Origin: Neostapfia colusana
Taxonomy: Eukaryota; Streptophyta; Magnoliopsida; Poales; Poaceae
Direction of reading: 5' to 3'
Length of the DNA: 64,000 bases
NCBI GenBank assembly: GCA_030760725.1
Contig: JASWHV010000004.1
Span: 55,395,136 to 55,459,135 of the forward strand
Below, piece by piece: positions 31,607-42,701 of this stretch. Position 1 is the stretch's first letter; every line of letters starts with the position of its first letter. The notes under the pieces were generated by a model. That model ran no database searches and was not told where the DNA came from. It worked only from the letters and a program-made list of their open reading frames with translations. A program made the translations under genes and the position numbers.

Positions 31607-34600
31607 GATACTCAAATAACCGCGAGGGACGGTGATTGCAATCAGGAGACACCCGTACAACACGTCACATACACCCACTTTCAGAAGTGTGATGCCACAC
31701 ACCTTCCTACTCTGTTGTATGCAACAATCTTTCAAAGGAAACCCAAATACCGAACCGGTCCATCCATAACGGGCAGAAGGTCCCCGCGTGGAGCATGACT
31801 GTGCCCACTGGCAGATTTTACACCTTGCTACCCTCAACCCACTGCTATAAAACGGTTGGGTAAGCCTCGGCACCCAGATTAACCAATTACATCGGTTTCC
31901 TGCTTATGTCAGTATGCCATCCGGTACTGTTGGATACTTGTTCATCAGGCCCGCACACGACTTGGTCCTCAATCGACACCAACAGGGGTATGCACGTGTG
32001 ACCTCCGTGCACTGCCTCCTATCCCCCCTGCTGGGTCTCATTTTCACATTCTTAAGCCATTCTCTACTATTTTCTATACCGTGTGATAAAACCTTACCTC
32101 GCGATTAGATTCCAACTACTCGACTTCTACCGAGATCCTAAGCACATTAGCATGGCATTGTCTACTCGTCGAGTTTGTAAACTACCCAACTCTTCATAGG
32201 ATTTAAATTCATGCAAGTGGGGTTTCAAACACCTTAACTCTAATGCAAACATTTCAACCTAGACGTAAGTGATACAATTGAAAAACTTTGTAAAAGGTAC
32301 TTAAATGCAAACCGGGGCTTGCCTGGTTGCGAGTCAAAGTATAAGTTAGCGTCGGGTGGGAGGATGTCCAACGGCTCCGGCGTATCCTCAACTTCGGTCA
32401 CTATACGAAATGTAGCAAAATATATGCATAAGTGCTAAGGAATTATAAGAATTAAACTTCTATAGATAGCTAATGCTATTTAGGATCCTGAATTGGCTTT
32501 GGGATTTTTCCAGTGGATACTAGACTCTCTAAGGATGATCTGAGCAACATTTGGAGCAATTTCATTGCACCTTGTGGTCTCCAAAATTCCCACAAGTACA
32601 AGGCTTCTCTGAATTTTGAGCCCAAATCTGGAGTTTTAACATGTCTAACAGTGGAAGATTAATTAGGGTAAGTCTCCATGGTTCTAACAAAATTTGTTTC
32701 ACCATTTTTGGAGCTACCAATAGGGAGATATGAATTTTTGAAGTTGGACAGGAGTTCTGAAAAGTTTCTGTTTAGAATTTGAATTTCCAAATAGAGGCTG
32801 AACGTTGGAAGGTAATTTAGCCTAGCAATTGAACTCCAATGAAGCTAAAAATTTTCCTGGAGATCAGTAACTATGAAAAGGATTAGCTGCCCAAATTTGG
32901 GAATGTTTCATAAAGAATTGCTCCTGAAATAAATCTCTAAAGTATTTACTAAAAACAATTCTACAGAAATTCCAGGGCATTTTCATAGCAAGCAATTTGT
33001 TCCTCTGTGAAGTACTCCTTATGAGGATTCCAACGAAATTGTCTCACCATTTTTGGAGTTTTTTAAACAAAGTTACGGGCTTTCAAAGATTAGCCAATTT
33101 CTGAAATTATTTGCTTAACAGAAACTTCAAATAATTCCACCGGCGGCTGACAGTGGGGTCCACAGGTCGGTCGTCTTCAACTTCCCGACAGACCCCGCGT
33201 GTGCATGCTGGAACCAAAAATGGCGCGCCTCATTCTCCTCCGATTCTCAGTCATTCTCGATGCGGTTTCATGCTACACCATCCTCACGTCACGACCTAGC
33301 AGCCGGGCAAGGTTTCGAGGCATGAAAACGTTGGAAAACCCATCGGCACCAGCGAGGCGGCTCGGCGGTGCGGCGCCGGCGAGGAACAACACGTCCCAAG
33401 CTTCACCCGGCAATCTAAGGTGCCGTACACCATCCCTAGAGCACGTAGAACATGATGCTACCCCTTGCCCGAGCTAACAACGGCGGCAACATGGCTGTCA
33501 CCGGTGACCCGTCCCATTTTTGCCGGTGGCGGCAATTTTCCGTCACCCCGCTTGTAGGTTGGCCGGTTGGCTTCAGCATTCGGCGTAGGAGGGCGCTTGG
33601 AGCCCTAGTAGCTGTGTCTAGGACCGGAGAACCGATGATCAAACGTGTGAAGAGAATTTCCCAATTTTGTTTTGATCGGTTCTTCACGTGCATCGCCGGT
33701 GATCCACAAATTCCGGCTAGCCGGCCGTGGTAAAGAACAAAAAGACTTCAGTATAAGAAACTAGACTCGATGATGCACCTTTGTGTGGTTTTTCTCGCGC
33801 TGGGGAGGTCGGAGTCGGCCGGTAGACGTCGAACCGAGTTGGCGGCGTCATGCTCTTTTTTCCTCGGAGCAGAACAGCTCGGCACCGGTGTAGACGGCCG
33901 GTCACGGTCTGGGGATGGTGGAAAACGTCGAGGGGGCATCGGCGGAGCTTGTGGGTGGCTCATCTAGACAAGCAAGTCACCGGTGTGTGATCGGCGGCGT
34001 GGAATCGATAGGAACAGTGTGGCTCAATGGTTTTTGATCGTGCGCTCGAGCAGAGAGCTGAGAGGCACGTCGGTTAAAGGCAGAGAGGGAAAATGGATGT
34101 GTGCTGCCGATGTGGTGTGCAGGGATGATAACGCAGCCAAGAAAACAGGAGGTGGCGCGGTGCAGTCCTCGGGAGCGGGTTGCAGCCGGGAGCTGGCGTT
34201 CGCTCACTGTTCGACTGAAGGCAAAGCAGAGGCGGTAAAGGCATTTGGGTGGCTGACATGTGGACCCCATCTCCTAAATTCTAAATCCATTTTTTCCACA
34301 GATCTTTTTACCACAGCTACTCAAACTTGAATGCTTTACTTCACCTCAAAGTCATGGTTTGAAATGTTGAATTCAAATGATTTGAATTCTGGTGTGGAGT
34401 TTGAATTGAGTTTGGTTATTTGAATTTGAAATGGAATTTGAATTATTCATTTGCATTGTTCCAAAAATATAGCAAACCAACTCCAATATCTCTTATTTTT
34501 GGCATGGCTGCTAATTCAAATGTGGATAACACATTTGTGGAACCAAATTTGCAAATTGAGAAAATTGGGATTTGAAACTCAAATTTAAATTCAGATTAGA

Positions 34601-34844
34601 GGGCTTCCTCTTTTAATCCCAAACAAATATTAGAACCCCTCCAAATGAGCTGAAATTTGGAAGGGTAAATATTTGACATATGAAGATCCAAATTATGAAT
34701 TCAGATCTCCATGTTTGGAAGTTTTGGAAATTTCGAATCCTCACTTTGAACTTACACCGTTATAATTCAAAGTTTTAATTCCCCTCATTTTTCCTAAGTG
34801 TAAAGGTGCTGAAATCTTTGTTTCCACTTTTTGGGGATTTTACA

Positions 34845-35217
34845 AGGGTTTGAAGCCTGATTTCAGGAGTCCTTGTCCTCAGCATTTGGGCGCTCCTGTT
34901 AAGATGTCGGGTTCAAGGTTGCAATGTTTTGATTTACCAAGTTCTTGTAGACATGACTCTAGGCAAGAAAAATTAGTAATCCGAAGCTACCTAACTACTA
35001 TTGATGTTGTCAGAACAGATTGGGATGCCTGGCCTGGTTAAGCCAGGTCCATGCTCTCTATCAACACATCACCCACCTGTCTGCCCACATTTGCTCAGTC
35101 CTAAATGCTGTTCCATCATGTAGCAAACATATGAACCTGTTAGTCTTGTTCGTTGCAGAAATATACTTATTAGAACTGATTTGTGATATTCTCTCTTCTT
35201 CCCATTCTTTAGTAAAA
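34845..35217 (+). other. Harbinger sequence upstream of the small ORF, no gene seen
   Basis: AT-rich sequence continuing Harbinger after LTR E, ending in an acceptor-like pyrimidine stretch CATTCTTTAG just before the ATG at 35218. I see no coding signal. Confidence 0.6.
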
Positions 35218-35607
35218 ATGTCATCCGAGGCTGAAAACCTTCGCACAGCTTTACTCAGTTTGACAAATGGTGTGGACTCTTCCGTTTCCGCCGTTAGGGG
35301 ACCCATTCGTGATTTACTGGGCAACTGCCCTGATCAAATTCTAACAAATGTGAGGACAGTGCTGATGAAAGTTGATGAAGTGCTCGAGGAACTGGACCAT
35401 CTCGCCATCCTCTGCGAAGAGGTGGCAAACAAAGCACCTACTCCGGCATTCACTGATGATGACAAGATTTCCGATGACGACAAGGTCCCCTTTGATTGGT
35501 CTCCCCCGAATCCTGAGCTCGGTTTTGATTCTGACTCGGATTCATCGTCAGCACAATCAGGCATCCCGTTGTCGTACTACTACTTTGTAGCATGTGTGAC
35601 TTGTTAA
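35218..35607 (+). CDS. Small acidic ORF in Harbinger, function unknown
   Basis: 129 codons starting MSSEAENLRTALLSLTNG. The first 80 residues look amphipathic and helix-rich (ILTNVRTVLMKVDEVLEEL). The rest is acidic and Ser/Asp-rich (FTDDDKISDDDK, DSDSDSSSAQ). I do not recognise a family. It lies upstream of ORF1 on the same strand and inside the TIR-bounded element, so it is either an extra element gene or an upstream exon of ORF1. The coding-like composition and open frame, next to broken neighbours, are notable. Expression is not shown. Confidence 0.5.
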   Translation: MSSEAENLRTALLSLTNGVDSSVSAVRGPIRDLLGNCPDQILTNVRTVLMKVDEVLEELDHLAILCEEVANKAPTPAFTDDDKISDDDKVPFDWSPPNPELGFDSDSDSSSAQSGIPLSYYYFVACVTC

Positions 35608-35890
35608 GTGTAAGACTATATTGTGTGACCGTTGAATGATGTTTTGTGGCAGTAATTGTGTGACCGTTAAACAATATTCTGTGACTATATTGTTGTGTGC
35701 CACTACTTGTTCAGTTTGAAGTGTAAAAGATAATGTTATTTCCCTTGGCAGTACTTTTTCAGTTCTGAATTGATCATTTATATGCTGTCCTATCCTATGG
35801 ATTGTGTTACCATGTTATGATACATATGTCATGTTGGTTTATGTGCTACTTATTTATGTTTGCTAATGCAGCAGAATTATGTATTTCAGG

Positions 35891-37156
35891 ATGGACCCTA
35901 GGTACACCTTTCGAAATGAAGCTTCGAATGAGTATATGGGTGCTTTTTGTTATCCGCCTATGGAGGGATATACACAGAATGAGCCCGTTACTGCAGCTGG
36001 TACACATGTCAATGGAGGTCCTTCTAACCCAAGTTTACAGCAAAAGGGAAAAGGGAAGCAGAAAGTTAGTTCATGCAGGCCAAAGTCCACAAACTTTTCC
36101 CCAAACAAAGATGTTTACCTTGTTAAGTCGCGGCTGGAGATTATCTGTGATCCGGTCACAAACACGGGGCAAAGGAAAGAAAGCTTTTGGGCTCGTGTTT
36201 TGAACCAGTACAACCATAAAAGGGGACACTATCCTGAATGAATGGTGCGTTCGCTCCAAAGTCGTTGGGACTTCATCAAGCAAGATTTTGGGAAGTTTTC
36301 CGGGTTTATGCTGATGAGGTTCGCAATAACGCTAGTGGCACTAACGATGCCGACACGGTGAGTACCGACACGGTGAGTACCTCTACATCTGACAACTTCT
36401 TAACTAAACATTTCTGACATGAGTATATATGTTCTCTTATGTGTTCGGTCTCAATTGTTTTTGCATAGACAACACGTACCGGTGCTACATATGCTGAATT
36501 ACATAAGACAAGTTTTCCACTTTTGCATTGCTGGAACATAATGAAAGATGAGCCAAAATGGATGGACATGAAGCACGTGAGGGACAACCTCAGGGCCAGC
36601 CAGCTGGATTTCATGTCTGACCATATTAACATCGACTCCAATATGGTTGATGAAGCACAGGATTTCTGCAGCCCTCCATCCATTGGTGCAAAGAGGCCAT
36701 TGGGTCGGGATGCTTCCAAGGCTGCCTGTAAGAAGAGCTGCTCCAACTCCTCTTCCAATTCAGACTTTGCGGGTATGTAGAAATGCAGCTGGATTGTTTT
36801 ATGAAATATACTGTCATGCAGCATTGACTTAGGGTATGTTATCCCTGCCTAGGTACATTCCATTCCCTGTCTATTGCAAAGATGGATCAGTGGAAGCAGG
36901 AATGCGAGGTGCGGAGCAGCATGCATCGGGAGTTTATTGATCTTGAAGCTAAGAAGCTGAAGGTGTGTGATCGAGTACAAGCAAAAAAGCTTATACTTAG
37001 GAGAAAGAACTGGCAGCTATTGAACGTAAAGAGGAAGAACACATTCTGAACATGGACCTCAGTACATGCAATCCTGCGGCTCGCGCGTATTACAGGGCTC
37101 TGCAGAAGGAAATATTGGAGCGCCACAATGCCGAGGACAAGGAGTCCTCTGAATAA
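35891..37156 (+). pseudogene. Harbinger ORF1 (Myb/SANT-like DNA-binding protein), broken
   Basis: ORF1 proteins of PIF/Harbinger bind the element ends and help bring the transposase to DNA. Exon 1 begins MDPRYTF right after an acceptor-like TTTCAG and contains the Myb-like core (STNFSPNKDVYLVKSRLEI, then KESFWARVLNQYN, VRSLQSRWDFIK). Lesions: TGA at 36239 where the family has Arg, and a one-base loss near 36306 in GKFSGFYAD. A duplicated donor (36351-36380) precedes an intron to 36468. Exon 2 (HCWNIMKDEPKWMD) runs to 36772. Intron 2 ends at 36852. The last exon (MDQWKQECE, then ERKEEEHILNMD) ends at a TAA at 37156, with one more frame break near 36995. The exon structure is inferred from splice consensus. 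Confidence 0.85.
36351..36380 (+). repeat. 15-bp tandem duplication carrying a 5' splice site
   Basis: CGACACGGTGAGTAC is present twice in a row, giving two identical G|GTGAGT donors 15 bases apart at the end of ORF1 exon 1. Confidence 0.92.
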
Positions 37157-37502
37157 CGACAGGCTGTTATGGCCTGCTGTAATTTATACGGGAACTTGTA
37201 TGTCTTTGAGATACATTTTGCATGTCAACTTATGTCTTTGTTTTCCTTTGTGTATGTGAGATTAAGTTTTTTATGTGACTGCATGATGTTTACAACCTGC
37301 TTGTTTGTGTTTGTGAACTGATGTGTATGTGAACTGATGTGTATGTGAACTGATATGTATGTCAACTTATGTGTATGTGACCGCTTTTTTTTGACCAGGT
37401 ACAACATAAAACACATATTATTCAAACACATACCACATTACAAACTTGGAGGGATACAACATAAAACCTTAAAAACGCGAAGGGAAACACAAACAACACT
37501 AC
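37157..37502. other. Harbinger inter-gene region between convergent genes
   Basis: No gene. It holds the likely 3' ends of ORF1 (+) and transposase (-) and a four-unit 16-bp repeat at 37313-37376 (unit GTGAACTGATGTGTAT). Confidence 0.8.
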
Positions 37503-38495
37503 ATGATTATTCAGCTCCATAAAGGTTCCAGTTGTGCTCAATTAAGTCCTGCTGCAACCTTCGACTAATATCTTTGTTATGAAGCTTATGAAGTGACTGC
37601 ACAAGGCTGAGCCTCTCTCTAAAGTCCACGGTACTTGTGTCTACTAATTCATCGACTTCACCATTAACAGGCACGAAGTTGACATCAATAGTGTGGCTCC
37701 TCTCATCCTCTATGATCATGTTATGGAGAATAATGCAAGTTATCATGAGGTTGTTTAGGTTGTCCCGATTCCAACCGTATGCAGGCCCTTGCACGGCCCC
37801 CACCTAGCTTGTAACACTCCAAAGTCCCTTTCAATATCCTTCCTAGCATCTTCCTGCACCCTCGTGAAGTGTTGGGACTTTTGGTCTTTTGGTTGTCGAA
37901 CGGTCTTCACGAAGGCTGGCCAGTCCGGATAAATGTCATCAGCTAAAAAATACCCCATGTCGTATGTGTTCCCGTTCACGGTAAATCTAATTTTTGGAGT
38001 CTGGCCCCTAATGTATGATGAAAACATTAGTGAACGTTGTAACACGTTGATATCATTGCAGCTTCTTGGAAGGCTGAAGTAAGTGTGCCATATCCAAAGG
38101 TCCTGCGATACGATGGCCTGAAATATCATGCTAGCATGCTTCCCACGACCAGTGAACATGCCCTTCCATGCTGCTGGGCAATTGCGCCAGGTCCAGTGCA
38201 TGCAATCTATGCTACCTAACATGCCAGGAAACCCACGCCACGCATTAATCTCTAAGAGCCTAGCCACATCATCCCTATTTGGTTCACGAAGGTAGGTTGC
38301 ACCGAAAACATTAATGATAGCTTGGCCGAAATGCATAAGAGATTTACGGGCCGTGGACTGCGATACGCACGTAGTCATCGATGAAGTCTTCTGGGACCCC
38401 ACCTGCAAGCATTTTGATAGAGGCAATGACCTTCTGAAGACCCAATAATCCAGGTTTCCCGGTCGTGTCAAGCCTCTGTTGAAAGTATGGATTGG
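37503..38495 (-). pseudogene. Harbinger transposase, main part (DDE_Tnp_4 family)
   Basis: This is the catalytic region of a PIF/Harbinger transposase, which cuts the element ends and joins them to TTA targets. It runs from NPYFQQRLDTTGKPGL at 38495 through the catalytic Asp in GSIDCMHW (38205-38207), the second Asp in NDINVL (38052-38054) and the Glu in DIERDFGVLQ (37830-37832) to the C-terminus (DLIEHNWNLYGAE, stop at about 37504). The D-D-E residues are present. Two frame breaks kill it: a two-base loss near 38352 and two extra G in a G run at 37797-37801. Element B splits it at 38495/53048, and the missing N-terminus is at 53048-53459. Confidence 0.9.
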
Positions 38496-41400
38496 TGTAA
38501 AGGTCCCAAAAATGTGAATACAAAGAAACTCTTGTTTGCAAAAGTTTTGTTTCATATGAGTGAAATTTGGGACTTGTTAAAACTTTTCCCCACATGTGAT
38601 AACACACATGAGGGTTTTCTTCACACAAGTCAAATGTTTATTTGAGAACTTGGAACCCTAGAGGGGTCTAAAACCAAAATGGGAAGTTCCCATATGTGTG
38701 AGAAAACAAAAGGCATATTTGGAACAATTTGTTCAAACAAAAATTCAAATGAGAATAACACAATGGAATTCAAAACTGTTGTGCTGAAAATCTCATTTGC
38801 AGCAGCCAAAATAAAAATCATATTTCATATTTGAATTCCTTGGGTCCAAATTAGGGGGTGTGCAAAGTTTCATGATTTATGGAAATGAATTGCACCCCAT
38901 TTTTCCAAAATGGACTTTAAATGACAAAGAATTCAAATGCATATTTGAATTTGGATAAAACTTGCCCAATTATCCAAATGCCTCTCAGATTTAAACTTCC
39001 ACAATTGAACTCCATCAATATTCAAATTTGGGAGATATTTTAGAAGGGATAAGGAGGACTGACATGTGGGACCCACATGTCATTGGGAGCACTGAAATTT
39101 GCAAAAGATCTTCAGTCCACAGTCTCCATTTGATTTCCTCCCACGAGAAGCAATCGGCAGAGCCGACAGCGGCGTTCACCGCCTCGGACGACCGCCTCCC
39201 CATGGGAACCGCCTCACCCCAGGGCTTTATTACCCCCTGCTGCGCTCCTTTTTCCCTCTCATCACCGAAGCCCCGAAGCCTCGGCCTGTTCTTCCTCCTC
39301 GCGCAAGAAAAACCGACCGAGCGCTGCCGCCGAGCTCTCGGTCGATCAACCCTCACCTAGACCGCGTGAGGACGTCAGCTAAGCAGCAAAACCGCACCGC
39401 AGAGCCTCCCACGATCTCCTCGTGCATCACCGAGGGACTTCGTGCTCTCCACACCGAGTTCACCCAGTTTCCGCGGCGGCCGTCACACAACTGAGAGAAG
39501 GCGCTCCCGTGGACAGCCTCCTCCAGAGCTTGTCACGACCGCGCAAGGCCACTTTTGGACGTGCAGGAGCTCCGTGCAGCTTCCACCCGAAGCACAGAGC
39601 TTGTCTCCGCCTCTGGCTGACGAATTTCGGGGATTCACTCCGGCCGGTGTGAACCGACCTTCCGGTATGGTTCTGCAAAATTACCGATTGATTGTTGTTT
39701 AGACACCACAAAACTTCGTACACACAGGCTACACTTGAGGGCACACCAGTTTTCTTTTGAAACCTCGCATGAAACACACGGTGCATGGCGCAATTTCAAG
39801 CTTTCCGAAGGCGGCTATGGCGGGAAGGTGCGGGTGCACGGTGAACCCTAGGTTAGAGCCGTTTCCGAGCCCCTATGTGGCCATGCCGATCTTGGCCAAC
39901 CTCCACTGATGCCGTAGGACATTTCCAGAGGACTTTTGGCGGGCTAGAGTGTCGGGGCAACATTGCCGGACTCCCTTAGGGCCGCTGCACTGGTGCGGGG
40001 TGGTTTAGGAACCTCGCCGGTCTGAGGAAGCCCCACCATCGTGTTCCTCGGGTTAAAATAGGGCCTAGTGGCGAGTTTCAGCAGCTGCAATGGCCGGACG
40101 ACCGATCCCGGAGCTACTCCGGCGAGCCCGGCGGCGGGATCACGCGGGAGCGCGAGGTTGAAGAAGACCTCGCCGGTCCCGCCTGTCAGCGGCTCAGGGG
40201 AGCGGGCTGGATACTCTGTGGCGTGGGATCAATTGTAACAGCGCGGGAATTAACCCTGTGGCCCCGTGTGGCGTGCTCCCGGTGACTGACACGTGCCCGT
40301 GGTCCCACCGTCAGTCTAAACTTTTCCCGAATTTATTCAAATTCCTTATTTTTCCCCAAACTTTAGAAGAGCATAACTTTTGCTAGGAACCTCCAAATTT
40401 AGTGCTTAAAATTGGGTTAGATTCAGATTGACAAACTCTATCCAATTATGCAACCCAATTTGTATGAAAGTCTTTATTTAATTCTGGAAAATTCTTTAAA
40501 GCTTTTCAGCAAAAGAATTTTAGAGGGAGTTTGGTTTATCCGAAAATCCCCAAATTTTTCCAGAACATTCTTTAGGGTGTTCTTAGACTCCTGTAAAAGT
40601 TTCAGCTCATTTGGAGTTGATTTGGTCAGGAGAATTCAGATTGTAAGTTACTGTGTTCAAATGAATACAGAAACATTTTCAGAGAAATTTCCAAAACTTG
40701 TAAATTAAGTTTTGGGCAATTCTTAGCTCAAAAAAATCCTAGGAAGAATTAATGTAGACTCTATTAACTATAAGTGAAATTGTAGTTCACTGAGTTTGAC
40801 ATGAACATGGGTATTAACTCAGAATTAATTCATCTTGGATTAAACGCTTAGAGAATTGTTCTGAATAAACCACTTACTGAAAAATGCTAAATTTTGGTCC
40901 AGAGGACTTTCTTGTGACAAGGAACTCACATGAAAATTCTCAGCTCCATTAGAGATTTGGATCACCACTGTCATGTGTAATCCCTTAAAGTGATCAACAC
41001 TTAAGTGGGAAAAGCACTTAACATTTGATCTTAGTGTTTAAGCCCAACCCAAACCACTAGCACCAGTGTCATTTTAAATTCTTAAACAAAGTTCCAGTTT
41101 TAAAACTGTCATTAGATCTTATGAGTAAAAGCTTTTCAATTAAATACATATGCATGATCATATCGTGTAGCATATACGTGAAGAAGGTGAGAAGGACTTG
41201 AAGTGAAGATCAAGGAGGGAGGAAAACAAGTGATCAAGCTCCAAGTGATCATCACTAACTGATTGTAACCTTAGTCACCTGCAAAACAGGAAAGCCCCGT
41301 TTTGCATTTGAACAGTTTTATAAAGCATTTTCATTTGGAGAGATCATAGCTTTGCATCACTGATTGCAGTAAGTCTGGATGATATTGAAAACCCCACTTG

Positions 41401-42686
41401 CATGACTAGAAATACCCAAGAGAGAAAGGGTAGAATAGCACCTCCTCGAGTGGATTTGGCTACGCTAAATGTTAGTAGGAAAGGTCCGGTAGAAGTCGAG
41501 TAGTTGGAAGCTACTCGCGAGTTTAGGGCTGGTTTATTCGGAACGGGTTCGAATTAGAAAAGATGAGGAAAGTTCACACATAAGAAATGGAGACCGTGCA
41601 GGGAGGTTTAGATGCAGCAGGTTGCAGGCCGTGCGTGCATAGCCCTGCCTGTGTCGGTTAAGGCCCGTCCGTGCTTGGCCCTGTTGGACAAGTTTGAGTT
41701 GTGTACCGGGCGCATACTGGCTATATGGGACCCAGGAAACCGATGTACCTTGGAAGATTCATAGTGGAACTTTTCCAACTGCCTTATGCTTTCGGCGTCA
41801 GGGTAGCAGGAGGTACTTCGCTTAAGAACATACCACTGCAGGTATGTACCTTGAGGGAGCTTGCGTACTCGGGGCAGTTGGACTGCGTCCAATGTGGAAG
41901 ATCTTGGGAATGGTGGCCGCGTACAACGTCAGTCGAGGTTGCTGCCGGCAACTCGGAGTACGGGTGTACGTGTCGTGTAGTCCGGGCGTGTACTGATTCG
42001 AATCACCGTCGCTCGCGGTCATATGAGCATACTTGTCCACTGCGTCTTGACGTAGTAACAACTGGAACTAATTATCTTTGAACTTGATAAGACCGTGCAA
42101 GGAGCATCGCAATAAAGTGTTTCTTGTTTGATTGTGGAGTTGCGATGCTTTTTGACTCAAGGTCCGTACAATAAGGCTTAAAAATCTGAAAGTTAAGGAT
42201 CAACTTTAGGCGAGTCCTTTATGCAAATCTAGCCGACCCAATTGAGACCGTCGTTCATGTAGAGTTTCTTGTTTAGGAGAGACGGGTCAGACATGCTGAG
42301 CCCATGTGCTCACGCTTGCTATATAAGTGGTTTTGCAGGTTAACATCGACGCTAGGAAGAAGGTTGTCCGGTGAGATTCGGAGACTTCCGAGTCAGGTAA
42401 CACATGGAGAACCCAGCCGCTGCTGCTTGACTTCGTGTTGCTAGCGAGGGAAGTCCGCGGGCTGGACTTCATCTCGAGTGCTCTTAGTTATTCTACGTGA
42501 GTTGATATAGACTTCCGCTGTAGTTACTTGATGTAAAGTATTTACAAAGAAAAACTTGTAAGCTTCCGCTATTATTTTATGTAATACATTGTTCCTCATA
42601 TGTGTTCTGTTGGGTGCCGCACAACACGGCACCACCCAATGCGATTCCCGGGCGAGTGGCCTGTCTCGGCTGAGCAGGCCGCGTCA
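38496..42686 (+). mobile_element. Element B 5' LTR (4.19 kb)
   Basis: Starts TGTAAAGGTCCC and ends GGCCGCGTCA. It carries the 47-nt hairpin (42103-42149), the TGAGC/GCTCA hairpin (42297-42312) and the U5 hairpin (42610-42639). It lacks about 66 bases present in the 3' LTR near 52391-52457. I see no gene. GC-rich frames around 39028-40300 are LTR sequence. Confidence 0.93.
42103..42149 (+). other. Conserved 47-nt LTR hairpin, B 5' LTR
   Basis: Arms AGCATCGCAA and TTGCGATGCT pair perfectly over 10 bp. The 27-nt loop contains TTTCTTGTTTGATTGTGG. AATAAA spans the stem/loop boundary (42111-42116). Confidence 0.85.
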
Positions 42687-42689
42687 GCA

Positions 42690-42701
42690 TGGTATCAGAG
42701 C
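42690..42701 (+). promoter_or_regulatory. Element B primer-binding site (initiator tRNA-Met)
   Basis: TGGTATCAGAGC starts three bases after the LTR end. Confidence 0.9.

Larger units (their letters stand above)
3308..34844 (-). mobile_element. Solo LTR E (reverse strand, Tekay-like), split by element D
   Basis: On the reverse strand the LTR starts TGTAAAATCCCC at 34844 and ends GGTCCCCACA at 3308. Its own sequence is 31607-34844 plus 3308-4031, about 3.96 kb. No PBS, gag, pol or PPT belongs to it. Imperfect 5-bp flanks (ATGGT 3303-3307, AGGGT 34845-34849) support a solo LTR left by LTR-LTR recombination. It shares sequence blocks with the LTRs of A, B and C, including the 47-nt hairpin (3837-3883), the U5 hairpin (about 3350-3376) and the GCTGAG/CTCAC hairpin (3674-3689). 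There are no genes in it. Small frames at 33199-34330 are spurious. Confidence 0.85.

Noticed and set aside
35891..36241. Myb-like gene as a host transcription factor
   Set aside because: It lies between Harbinger TIRs, matches the ORF1 type of that family, is next to its transposase, and is broken.
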